64,000 bases of DNA from Takakia lepidozioides (Eukaryota > Streptophyta > Takakiopsida > Takakiales > Takakiaceae): positions 26,660,001 to 26,724,000 of the forward strand of contig CM060731.1 of assembly GCA_030704615.1 (NCBI GenBank), read 5' to 3'. Below, piece after piece: positions 33,885 through 45,441 of the stretch. The translations under genes and the position numbers were made by a program. Every line of letters begins with the position of its first letter. Position 1 is the first letter of the stretch. Under the pieces are notes generated by a model. The model searched no databases, was not told the origin of the DNA, and saw nothing but the letters and a program-made list of their open reading frames with translations.

Positions 33885-34321
33885 CAAATGCTACTAAGGT
33901 AGCCTGTGCCATTATCCCAAGTGTCCAATGTCATCTTTCAGTCCAAGTGCAATCCTCTCTATATCCAAGTGCGTCTCCTACGTCAAGGTCCAAATGCGAC
34001 CTCTAGGTAGCATGTGCCATGGGCCCAAGTGTCATCTGAGTCCAAGTGTAAGATCTTCTATGTATCCTAGTGCATCTCCTATGTCGAGCCCCAAGTGCAA
34101 CCTCTAGGATAGCCTGTACCTTTGGCCCATGCGTGAAGAATTGAAAATCTAAGACCAAGTGCAATTTCCTATGTATCCAATGCGTCTCTTATGTTGAGGC
34201 CCAAGTGCGACCTCTAGTGTAGCCTATGTCGTTGGCCCATGTGTGAAGAATTAGTCCAAGTGCACTCTCCTATGTATCCCAAGTTCGTCTTCTATGTCGA
34301 GGCCCAAATGCGACCTCTGAC
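33885..34321 (-). repeat. CACTTGG minisatellite, inverted copy
   Basis: Reverse complement of the 28255-28785 family, with about four units such as CCAAGTGCAAYCTCTAG and GGCCCAWGYGTGAAGAATT. It ends at CGACCTCTGA (about 34321), only 57 bases from the stop codon of methionine synthase. Confidence 0.75.
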
Positions 34322-34377
34322 GGGGGGCAAAGAGAGTCAATGAAATGGATTTGTTGTGTCCGTTGACACCCACAGCC

Positions 34378-37300
34378 TCACTTAGCACTTGCCAGCTCAG
34401 TGCGCAACTGTTTAGCAGCATTGACCAAGTTGGTGAGGGCTGGAATCACTTCATTGTACTTGCGAGTCTTCAGTCCACAATCGGGGTTGATCCACAACAC
34501 CTTTGACTCTAGAACCGCCAGCATCTGCAGACATCCACTGGCATTTAGCTTCTCCAATCTCCCTTACCTACATCTACCATCTGGTTATGGGCTTTTGGAC
34601 TTTTGGAGCATGTCGTGAACAAGAATCATAATCAAGATTGACCATCAGCTTTTCTTAAAAGACGTCTAGAGAAGCAGGCAAGACAGACATTGTGCAGTAC
34701 CGGCCAACTCCTGGCGTGACCCTTGCCATGGCAGGAACCAGTACCACCAAATATCATGAGCAAAGCAGAGACTGTTACCCCGTACTACTATATCCAAGAT
34801 GCCTCCAACTTCAACTTCAATTCAACACTTTCCTTCACAAAATCTTAATTTTAGATTGTCCAACAAATATACCGCCTTTCAGGCTTTAATCTTCATTACT
34901 TTCACAGCTATGAAGATTTCCATTTTAAGGCAGGCTTAAATCCCATATCATCCCCTTCTCTCCATACCTTGCGTGCTCGCTCAGCCATCTCCTCAGTGTC
35001 AGGGATCCGGGGAGAATGGATGTCATAAACACCCGGCCCAATGCCAGCAGCATAAGTCACCCCCTCACGGAACACAGACAGAAGCTTCTCATCTGAACGT
35101 GAGTTTTCGATCGTGATGACATCGGCATCCATATCAATAATGGAATGAATAATGTCGTTGAAGTTAGAGTAGCACATATGGGTGTGGATCTGCACACCAA
35201 GAAGACTCATCAAAAGATAATCCCTACTTGCTAGAAAAACCAAATGCCTCGTTACATTTTCGCACACACACATCCTTGTTAGACCTTTCTTTGGCCAGGT
35301 GTATGGTTAAATGCTACAGCAAGCAAAATGCAGTGACCACATCCTCTCTTCCCCCTCCCAACACACCTGAGTGGTATCCTTCACGCCACTTGTGGTGATA
35401 CGGAAACCATGGACAGACCAGTCCAAGTAGCTGGCATGCTCCACCTTGCGAAGGGGCAGCCCCTCACGCAGGGCAGCTTCATCAATCTGTATTACCTGCA
35501 GGCAGTAGATGAAATTGTCACCAACACGAGAACCTGTACCAAGGCCAAAGTTTTCCACTGCAGTCTCTGGGCCCCTTACTTTGGACGTCAGGGTGAATCC
35601 AAGGTGCTTACATTTCTGCTGCCATCAAACACTAATGCTAAGATTGCAAATCACTAGCAATCAACCACCATAGCTGTCATTTACCCCACACACAGCCTTC
35701 AATTGTAATCATAAGACATTTCTGTGTACATGAATGTGGTTACTTGCCTGAATGCCAGCAGCCTCAAGGTCTTCAACCTCATCTTTAATAGCCAAAGCAA
35801 TCTGCATGCAAGTCTCTGACCTGCAATATCCATCCTCACAATCACATCCTGCGAGTGGTTACTTGCGATCAACAAACAAAATTCAACTCAAAAGCTATCC
35901 TAATGTAACAAAATCTTTTAGGCCTCCAACATATAATCTAAAGAAATGAGAAAAATACCATCAACCTCACTAGCCCAGACAAACAGCAGCCATTCCAACA
36001 CCTTATCCAAAACCCAAAAGGCTCTCTCTATTGTCATTCTATTAACTTAAAATGTCAATGTAACTCGAGCCTTACCTGGGCTGATCATTTCTTACAAAGG
36101 ACCAGTTGAGAATGGTGACAGGACCTGTAAGCATGCCCTTCATGGGACGGGCTGTTAAGCTCTGCGCATACTTTGACCAGAACACAGTCATAGGCTTAGG
36201 CCGGCTCACATCCCCATAGATGATTGGGGGCTTTACACACCGGGACCCATATGATTGCACCCACCCATTCACTGTGAAAACAAATCCCTGCAGCTGCTCC
36301 CCAAAGTACTCCACCATGTCGTTTCTCTACAGGAATGTCAACCCAAGCAACCCAGTTAATATTCAGACTGCTACCCTGGAGAGCTAATGATGGATAACCA
36401 TTTTTCTGATCAACATACAAATACGGCACTCGTAACTCTTTAGTGATTGAAAGGGAAGATCAATTGATGCCATTTCAATAGTATCACAACATCAGCAAAG
36501 CAATTTAAAGAATTAAAAACACCAACAACAACATATATTTGTCGCAGCAGTGGGTTGAAAAATGCTGAACAGATTCAAATGAATTCGGTTGACACTCTTG
36601 AGCTGCATGGAGAGTAACTGACCTCAGGTTCACCATGGACAAGGACATCAAGATCAAGCTGCTCCTGCAGCTTTGTAACACTCTCAATCTCTTTCTGGAT
36701 TGCCGTCACATATTGATCCTCAGTGATCCTGCAAAGCCAACAAATTCATCAAGATGATTCAACCAGAACTCCGAAATCACCTCACAGCACAGATAGGGCC
36801 ATTGCTACATAAAGTATGGACATTCACACCCAATCCATCCACGGCAGCAGCCAGTTTGGACACTTACGATGAACAACCTCAAGGACAAGGAATTCAACGA
36901 CGGAGGAGTGACCTTTCGGGCAAGAGAAGTAAGAGCATGTGCTGCCGAGAGATCACAGCAACACTGCAAGCCTCAAGTTTCGTGTAGTTTTAACAAGGTT
37001 GTCACACCATCATGGCTAGGATAAAAAGTGGTGGTAAGGCTCAAGCAGTCAAGGCTCCTGAAGTAAAGCCAAAATAGAGCATATCTTCAATTAACTACCG
37101 AGTTAGACAACATGACGATTCATGTAGCTTTCAGTTGGAAACTGTCAATGGGGAATCTGACAGTTAAAGAGATCTGAAAAAGAAGTAAAACTACATAAAG
37201 GTCCAGCAGACCCCATTCAATTGTGTCATTACTGCTGCAGTTGGAAACTGTCAATGAGGGAATCTGACAGTCAAAGAGATCTGAAAAAGAAGTAACACTA

Positions 37301-40300
37301 CATAAAGGTCCAGCAGATCGCATTCAATTGTGTCATTTACTGCTGGTCTCCCAAGGCAAGTTGCATAACACACTATTCTCAACATTCAAAGTGCTTGGGA
37401 GCCAACCCACTTGTTGCTTTTGTATTCCCGCCGAACTCTGCGGAGGTCAGCTGTCTGTGGGAATGAGCCGATGGTAGTCGTTGGCAGTATAGGTAGATTC
37501 AACTTCTTTTGCTGCTCCTCAAGACGAGTCCCGACTGGAGTAGCCCGCCGATGGTCTAATCCATGCAAAGCCTTTGCCTGCCCACCAAAAATGACCAATA
37601 CCTGTCAGCTTCCTGCAGCCTGCTTAATCCCTTTAGCCCACTTTTGACACCACAGTTCATAACACCATGGAAGTAAGTGTGGCAGTGGAGAGCTGTCAGC
37701 CTCCAACCTATCTCTAATTGCCACTACGCAATGCTATCCATAATATAGCCCATCTTTCTAAGATCCGTAACTTCTACACCATGGTCAAGATACAGCTTTA
37801 CCTTAAGTATTGTACTACCAATCCAAGACCTGAATGAGTTGAAGAGATAGTGAGTCGTGTTTCCCAACCTAAATACTAACATCATGGTGGATTTGGGTAT
37901 CTCAGATGCAAGATGGAGAGGTTTGAGATACAAATCGAGGTACTTTTGACAAACGAGAAACTCACAGCTTTGCTAACAGCATCATTGTGGACCCTTGGAG
38001 AAGACCTCCGCGATTCTTGGGCAGAGGCATTGGCCGAGAAAAATTCCTGATCATTGGAAATGAGAAAATTACATCTAATTAGAGCCACAATATGGATTTC
38101 TGTCAAGCTCTCAACTATACAAAATGGGTAACATAGAAAAGGCGAAGCCAACTTAAGTCACACATAGATCCTCAAGCGGAGGTAACTTAACAAATGGCGA
38201 TACCCTTAACGATGGCAGCCTCAGGCTACGAAAGGATATTTGGCACTTTGCTGGACCTATGCTAGAGAAATGAAATGAAATGGTAGAGAAAGAGCTCTCT
38301 TGGCTTGCCCAGGTTGTGTTTGGGCTTTTTGGTTAATAAAGTATGATCTAGGGTGTTTGCAATTTCTTCAGCAACTTTGAGGGATGGAGAAGGGGAACTT
38401 CCTCACAATTACACCAAACAGATGTGCCCCACTCTCATATTTTCCCACTTGTTTATTCCCGGGAGTGCTCCCTGCAATCTCACCGTATTTAAATTTAGTA
38501 ATTTCTTGATAGGCATACCTCATCCTTCTTTCCAGAGAGTCCACTTGCCAGAGCAACCACCTCATGCACTTTCTGAGCGGCAAAACCTAGCCATGACTTG
38601 AGCTCCGGATCCAGCTTGGTTTCATTCTCCAAGTCTACAGCGGTATGGAGCAGCGAGCAAGATGTGGAGACTACAACCCTCCCTGTGCAGACAAACTTAG
38701 ATATGTTAAGAGATTCCCTTACTGTACCCAGGCAATCAACCTTAACAAAATAGAGAACCAAAGAGTAATGCTCTCTGAGAAACAAGCACAAATCTGAAGT
38801 TGTAAGCAACAGTTTCAATCACTAGCCTCTGATCTGCGACATGAGGATGCCAATGAATATCATGGAACCTGTAAGCAAATGATTGTAAGCAGAAGTCCTA
38901 TTAGACATGTTGCACACCAATGAACTATCTTACCTTTTCCAAGAGTGTTCTCCAATTCTTCCAAAAGGCTGAGAGATGCAGCCAAATCATTGGCCCAGAT
39001 GTTGCGTCCATCCACAACCCCAGCAAACAAAGTCTTGCCTTTGGGGAGGCCCAGTTCTTTAATGAGGTTAATAGTGCTTGCTCCTCGTACAAGATCAACA
39101 CCAATGGCTGATACATGTTCCAAACCAATGATTGTCCTGAGAGAAAAGGATCAAGTATAAATGTGTGCGCAGCGTAGACATGTCCATTTCCTGTCATGGG
39201 AAACCATTTGCTGATGTATACATTCGTCATTGGTACTTCAGGGAATTCAAAAGCACACAAGAAATTTTACCTTTGTAACTCAGACATGCTAAATTGAAGG
39301 ATCCATCATTGTCACCTGACAAGATCTGGAAACATGTGATGCTCAATTTTCAGGTGGATTATACACACTTTTCCAAGTCAGGCTCTGTTGGCATGGCACT
39401 AACATGTATTGACCCATAAGATCAGACCACAATTTGTAGATGAAATATCACTCGTGTCACACTGAATCATACAGTGAAACTCAGAAGGCAACCAGCTAAA
39501 ATCACTTGCCCCTGACACTTTCACCAAATGTGTTGCCATAGGCCTTAGAAGGTCCAGTTAGTCTACTCTAGAGTTTCTTACAGCAATTCCACCACAAAAC
39601 TACATGACCACTGTCAAATTAGCTTGAAGAGTTTAGAGGGTGGTAACCTTCTGCATACACAAATGATACTTACTTGTAAGCCTCAACTGGAATATCGGCA
39701 AAATAGGTCTCCAAAAGTAGATTCACACCGTCCAGACCAGCGCCAAGGAAGGAATAAGCCTTCTGGAAGGCCTCCAGCTGAGAAGCCTCCAAATCCATGA
39801 CCAGCTTTGGTTCATCGAACTGAATCCATTTGGCGCCAGCCTCCTTCAACTCAACCAACACTTCCCTGGTCATACCACATGTTAGCCTAACACTTTTCAT
39901 CCCCTCCCTCAGTATTTTCTCAACAACATTAGCCTTGATGACATTTGCAGGTTCCACAACCCAAAACGTTAAGAGTAGGAGAAATTGTAGACCACAAATA
40001 GGGACAGGTTTGAAGCCAAACGTACATTGTCTAACTTCTTGCTGACACACAAGATAGATCGGTGAGACTCAAGAGGAACTCTGACAGAGGCAGAACAACA
40101 CTGGGCATGGAACTTACTTATAGACAGGCAGGAGAGAATCAAGAAGGGACAAAAGGTTGAATGTCTTGGACACATCCTTGGCAGGTTTTGCCAAGAGCAA
40201 ATATGAGACTGGGCCCACGAGCACTGGGACAGTTTCGACGCCCAGCTGCGAAAATTTATAACCACAATCAGGTCTGGTCAATGTTGGCACTATAACAACA

Positions 40301-42129
40301 GAACAGGGGTGTATAAAATGTGATATTAACCATGGTGAGAAAACTTGTCACAAATATGGTTGTTTCTGCATACCAAAACCATCACCTACAGTTAAACTGA
40401 CTCCCTAAAACATAGACACATGACCAAAGTCGCTAAGGAGTATGAGGTCTCAGAAAAAATCAGACTAGTTCAAGATGTGCAACTGTCTAGTTTCCAGACA
40501 GATGTGCTAACATCAGACATTGTTTCCAGCCAGTACTCACATTCAAAGCAAGAAACAATATGCACAGGAATTGAGCATTCTGTGGCTTTTCAACAATTGT
40601 CTAGCTTCCAAATGAGGGATAGTACCACACCTCTTTAGCCTCCTTGTATTCTGCCACAACCTTGCGGCTTGAGAGGCTGAACTTGACATCAGGGCCAAGC
40701 TCTGGCACGATGTAATGGCTGCAGCAACATGCATCCAGTTGATGCTTCATCAGATATTACCCCAACATAGTCATAGAAGCCGGAAAGCTATTAGTCAGAA
40801 CAATTAATAAACCTCCCATATTAGAGGAGACAAATACATGTTAGGGGGGGAAAACGTCAACCATACTCTGAAGCTCATTAAGCAACAGGGCCACTCCTTT
40901 GATGTGCCCTGACAAGCCCATAGAACACCACATTTGGTTGATCTCTAAACCTACTGGACTCTACACTATACCAGCTAATCGAACATGAAAAAAGCAACTG
41001 CAATGCCAACCTCTTAGGACAAATATATCACAACGGAGAAACATAAGTCCTGGTGGCCCCACCCAGGGCTGTCCTACAGCATGACTTTTAGTACGTAGTA
41101 GTAATGACCCAAAAGAAACCAGTTATGAACCCCACCTTCAAGGAGTCCAAGAAACATCATGTGAGATACAATGAAGAACTTACTAATTCGTGTCAAACCA
41201 CTTGGTCATCTCCATGGCAGGTTGCTTCGCATTACCCCGAGCCATGGAGAAGTAGACATCAAAGTCTATCTCTCCTCCAGACCAGCCATAGCGAGGCGGC
41301 ACTGCTCCAACAAGGGCTGTTGTGTCTAACACCTGGTCCCAATTGTATCATACTCCATAAGGACTGATTCAGCGTATTGTGGCATTGCAAGGGCTATAAA
41401 ATGGTTCAAGATAACCAGGCAAATTTGATAACTTCTAAACTAGTCCCTATTGCTCTCTGGTTAGCAATGTTACATGACTATTATTCAACAGATGTGAAAG
41501 AGAAAACTGAAGTTCCCATGATCCAAGGTGCTGCAGACCTTCAACTATGTAGCCTACTCTCTGTACAAGACATACTTGCACAACTTCAGAAGACATGAAT
41601 CCGCATGAACCCTGCCATAAGCTGTACTTGCTATTTTACACAATTACAAGCTAAGCTTTTTGCTTCAGCAATATGAGAAATCAAACAACGATTCCCATTT
41701 TAATTCTTCAAAGAATTACTGAATTCTATTAGATCCCACAGTAGTAGCACTCTATAATGAGACCAGACAAAAGGTCATGCAATGCCTTCCTTAACAATCA
41801 TTTAAAAAACTCACATCAAGATGAATCAGATGTATACGGCTCAGTGGTATGAGCCTTAGTCCAATCAGAAAAGATCGGCAAGAACCTCTTGAATGCCCCC
41901 CAAATGTGAGCATGAACACAGTACTGACCTGATCATAATAGGAGAAGGTGTTGCTCGGGATCAATGTCACACCCGTCTCTGCCATTTGCTTCCAGATTGC
42001 AGATCTCAACCCTGCTGCTGTCTTCTTCAGATCCTCAGCAGTGCTTTTTCCGTCCCAAAATGATTCAAGTGCAAACTTGAGCTCCCTCTTGGGGCCCATG
42101 CGAGGGTACCCAACCACGTGTGAAGTCAT
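34378..42129 (-). CDS. METE: Cobalamin-independent methionine synthase
   Basis: Transfers a methyl group from 5-methyl-tetrahydrofolate (polyglutamate) to homocysteine to make methionine. Fifteen coding exons on the minus strand: 41929-42129, 41184-41332, 40631-40718, 40118-40245, 39674-39865, 38934-39136, 38519-38682, 37966-38046, 37411-37577, 36623-36728, 36076-36326, 35748-35820, 35367-35495, 34968-35189 and 34378-34524. All phases close and they sum to 2301 nt, 766 residues, against 765 for the Arabidopsis enzyme. The start [17 protein letters not shown] matches the family start. The C-terminal half has [12 protein letters not shown] and [16 protein letters not shown]. Zinc ligands are present: His and Cys in IHTHMCYS, Glu in [10 protein letters not shown], Cys in NPDCGLKTR. 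No transit peptide, so probably cytosolic. Intron 12 appears to use a GC donor (CAG|GCAAGT). The gene looks intact. Confidence 0.97.
37133..37345. repeat. 106-bp tandem duplication in a methionine synthase intron
   Basis: AGTTGGAAACTGTCAATG starts at 37133 and again at 37239. The two copies share about 95 percent of bases up to CATTCAATTGTGTCATT. It lies in the intron between exons 9 and 10. Confidence 0.85.
39236..39475. repeat. Intronic copy of a dispersed repeat (partner at 61.6 and 63.4 kb)
   Basis: The stretch GGGAATTCAAAAGC through TTTCAGGTGGATTATAC and then ATGTATTGACCC to CACTCGTGTCACACTGAAT matches, in the same order and strand, 61658-61778 and 63365-63434. In the second place the match is split by about 1.6 kb of inserted sequence. 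Confidence 0.7.
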
Positions 42130-43400
42130 GATTTGTGAATGTTTGATACTGTTCAATAACATAAATAGAGTTCCAGTCATGCACTTCTTCAGATGGTTCA
42201 GACTTGCAATTGATAGATCTTGCTGAGTTAAAGACACAATCCCATGAGGAAGACAGAAAGAGGGACCATTGTAGCTGCACAGCGTTAGTGACAATCTCAT
42301 TGTATTTTCCTTCTAAGTTTCAGCTAGATTGGTATTGTTAGTGAGCTCAAGTTGGAAAAGCGATGAAACAAACGTCAGGAAATATTTTACACCTCCCCTA
42401 CTACTAGTATGTAAAGCATCCTCATTAAATAATGAAGGACATATCTGTCTCTATACCTTTCCAAAATAAAAATATCTTAAACAATTTTCATAGCATTATT
42501 CTGCCCCTCAATTCAAGATCCCTTGCAGAGAGCTCCATTTCCTGGTGAGTGCCTGCATGTAGTGCTTATAGTGCAGTGAAGAATACTAAGCAAATAACCC
42601 CCACTTCCTAACCGCGTAGCTGCTCAGTAAATCAATGAAGCAGTGACATATACGTTCCCAATGCATGAAAAGTGGCAGCAATCCAAGTCTCTGACCAAAA
42701 ATCATTGGATTTCAGCCGAGAGGATCCGATAATTGAGCGGTATCATCCACAGAAACTCCAACCTGTAGGTGGTCACACTTTTCGGCAGTGCGTTTCCAAG
42801 TCCGCATCCATATTCCACACAAAAGGAATACATGCTCAATAGCAAACTACAAAATCCGAGGAACATGTAAGAGGAGACTCAGCAGCATGGGTGGAGGCTC
42901 CCATGTCTGTTTCCTCACTGCTAATTTAGAAGAGGGCAGCATGTGATTGTAATGCTCACCCACGCGCACTTCCAGTACTCTTATGATGACTAGGGAAACA
43001 TCTTATGTATGACATTATGGAGCAGAGATACTCTTCATCTGAAAAACATTTACCTTCAGCCACTTCTTTCTGTGACAGAGAAGGCAATGGTCTCGACGCT
43101 CTTCAGCACTTACAAAATCACGAACTCACATTACTTGGAGAACCAGGTGACAACAAACACAAAACCTCAACACATCAAAGGAGGAAAATTAACCTGTAAT
43201 GACAAAAGAAATAAAGAAAGGGTCAGCATTCAAATGGAAGGACACGCTCACCTCAGGCTAGCTTCAGCGCCTGATCAACGCTCCACGCAGCTACGGAAGG
43301 AGGGCCGAGTGGTCTGCCCTACCCGCGGACTCCCTCACCCGCCGTTTCCCCGGCCCCTCTCAGATTCCCTGGCCCGCGAATCCTTCGTCAGTTATCTTTT
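42130..43400 (-). promoter_or_regulatory. Probable 5' untranslated region with a leader intron
   Basis: The minus strand has a G/C-rich segment at about 43252-43390, unlike its A/T-rich surroundings, ending in the strong donor GCCTGAG|GTGAGCG at 43251/43252. A fitting acceptor, TTATTGAACAG, ends near 42150, 20 bases before the ATG. A non-coding first exon followed by an intron of about 1.1 kb is inferred; no transcript evidence is available. Confidence 0.4.
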
Positions 43401-44700
43401 TGTTTTTTCTTTTCTCTTAATTGTTTTTGTGTTTTTGTTTTTATTTGTTTTATTTTCTAGGACCAACTGATTTACTGATCAAGAGGGAAAAAAATAAAAC
43501 TTACTTTCACAGGTTTCTTTTTACGTCAGCAAAAACTTGTGGGTTTTGATCTTGGTGGGACAGTAGCATTGACAAGGTGAGCGTTCTTCATGTAAGATGA
43601 CAAGGAGTCTGAGGGAGTTTGACTGAACTCTAGTATGATCGTATTGCCTAGTTGATAAGTAACTTAAAGTTAGAATCTCTCTTTGCTCTGCAAAAACTGC
43701 TTCTACTCTCTGTGTCGTAGGTTGTTGTTCCTGATCAGCAGGGCATGAAAGTAGGATGCGCAGATTGATGACAATGGCTGAGTCATTAGGAGGTTTATAC
43801 GTTTATACTTTGCTTATACTTTTCAGGGTGTTGCAATTAGACAATCATAAGAACATGTATCTTTTTTTTTGTATCAACAGATTGAGTGAAATGGATCTTG
43901 TCACTTGAAAGAGTTATCAGTGTATTGTGTTCTTCCCGTAGTTTGCAATGTCGTGCTTTTGCTCATGTTGCTTTGTCTTGCTGTTGTTGATTAACTCAAA
44001 TGCACTTTGTCTCCCTCCTAACCCTTGCTATTGACATAGTGTGCTAGCTAGTGTATTTACTCTTGTTGGTCGCAGTTGCTCTTGCTGGTGACACTTTCCC
44101 CAAGTAACATTGTTTTGCTCAACCATGTTTTCTCCATGTTAAGAGGGAGGTGGTGTCAAAATTGGTGGAAAATATTACAATTGGGAGATCCTATCCATCA
44201 ACTGTCTTGTACACGTCAAGTTTGGGTCCACGACATGCTTGACACTTCATGGTGAGGATACTTGGAAAGCTGATGGTAGATATGTATAGCGCACTCCAAT
44301 AAACAGGTTGAAAACCATTACTCTCAGGTGCTTAAAATATTGAAGAAAGAAAGAAAACCCAGTGAACACAAACCATTTCCCAGGAAGCAAAATTTCCTGG
44401 ACGAGTTGATTTCCAATAGTAGTTCACTAACGAGAGCTAGAGCATTTTAGTTGTGGAGGGTTGTTATCAGAGATGCATCGTTGCAAACTAATTTCAGTCT
44501 CTACTGGAAGTGTAGTGGAGAAAGCTGTGTCAACCATCACACATGCAGGGGAATAGCAAAAAGGTAATAGAGGGACAAACAAACCTCTCAAATGTCATTT
44601 CTATCCACCTCAACTTTTAGATAAGATCCACTGTTTATGGTTTCAGAGTGTATTTAGCATATGAGTATATACATTTTGAGGGCAGTTGATGGCAGATTAC
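43401..44700. other. Intergenic, probable promoter side of methionine synthase
   Basis: No gene recognised. Sequence is A/T-rich with T-runs. No clear TATA element could be assigned. Confidence 0.35.
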
Positions 44701-44702
44701 TT

Positions 44703-44930
44703 CTATGTGAGCATTATCATAAAAGCTACAACTTCAACAAAACAATAGGCTTTAAATTTCAATTTGCCACTTTCCTTGGGCACTATTACAATGGGTGATA
44801 ACCATTGTGGTGTCTCTACTGGGTATATGAATCCTGCATCCAGTAATTTCTTGATTTCTTCCCAAACCTTAGTTGCATAGTTGGGATTCATTCTGTATCG
44901 GTTCTGTCGAACCGGTTTGGTGCTCACAGA
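44703..44930 (-). pseudogene. Ty3/gypsy reverse transcriptase fragment
   Basis: The frame contains PVRQNRYRMNP, then EEIKKLLDAGFIYPVE and WLSPIVIVPKESGKL. This is the conserved N-terminal block of gypsy reverse transcriptase (PYRMNP, then L-x-x-G-I-x-PS/VE-x-x-W-x-SPIVLV-x-KK-x-G). The match stops before the VDYR/NK block, so it is a short scrap. Confidence 0.85.
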
Positions 44931-45289
44931 TGAGAGCAAGAAACCTAAATCACAGAATCCAGCCTACTCGATATTACACCCTGCCTTCTTAAAATTATGC
45001 ACCCCCCACTCTATATACAGATCCTGTGCAGGAGATATCATTGCCACATTTCAAGAATGAACGGCCCAAAGCTCAACTGCCCTTTACGTCCTGGAAAGAT
45101 CCCTGTAGGGATCATTCTGCCTGGTCAGCAGTGTCTCGGCCTCCCAAGGCGGAATGTAGGTGTCATTCCAAAGAGCGTTACGAGAATGGGGCCACAGGCT
45201 CGAGAGTCTACTAGTAAGAAACATGCAAGCTGATCCTAGCAAGCGGCCGGATCAACCAGCAAATACTGATTACAAGTGATAGTCCGATC

Positions 45290-45425
45290 CTATCACCACA
45301 TAGTACTTACACGGGAGAAGATAATAATACCACACACAACTAGGTAACAGGATTTCAACCCTAAATCACCTGGGTGACACTCAGTGCTCTATCCAACTGA
45401 GCTACATACTGGTGGTAGATATTTT
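45290..45425 (-). mobile_element. tRNA-derived SINE
   Basis: The minus strand reads TAGCTCAGTTGGATAGAGCA (A box) and, about 30 bases on, GGGTTGAAATCC (B box), the internal RNA polymerase III promoter of a tRNA. The flanks do not form an acceptor stem, so it is a tRNA-derived repeat and not a tRNA gene. It lies just downstream of the polyphenol oxidase stop. A related copy is at 49768-49995. Confidence 0.7.
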
Positions 45426-45441
45426 CATCATCTTTGTGATG

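Noticed and set aside
33167-33887. Open frames of 110-159 codons in the 33-kb array
   Set aside because: They translate repeat units and homopolymer runs (Lys/Phe rich) and change with unit length.
42130-42300. N-terminal extension of methionine synthase from the upstream in-frame ATG
   Set aside because: The family starts at the [12 protein letters not shown] position; the extension has no transit peptide character and probably is leader or intron.
45337-45420. tRNA gene
   Set aside because: A and B boxes are present, but acceptor and anticodon stems do not pair, so it is a tRNA-derived repeat.
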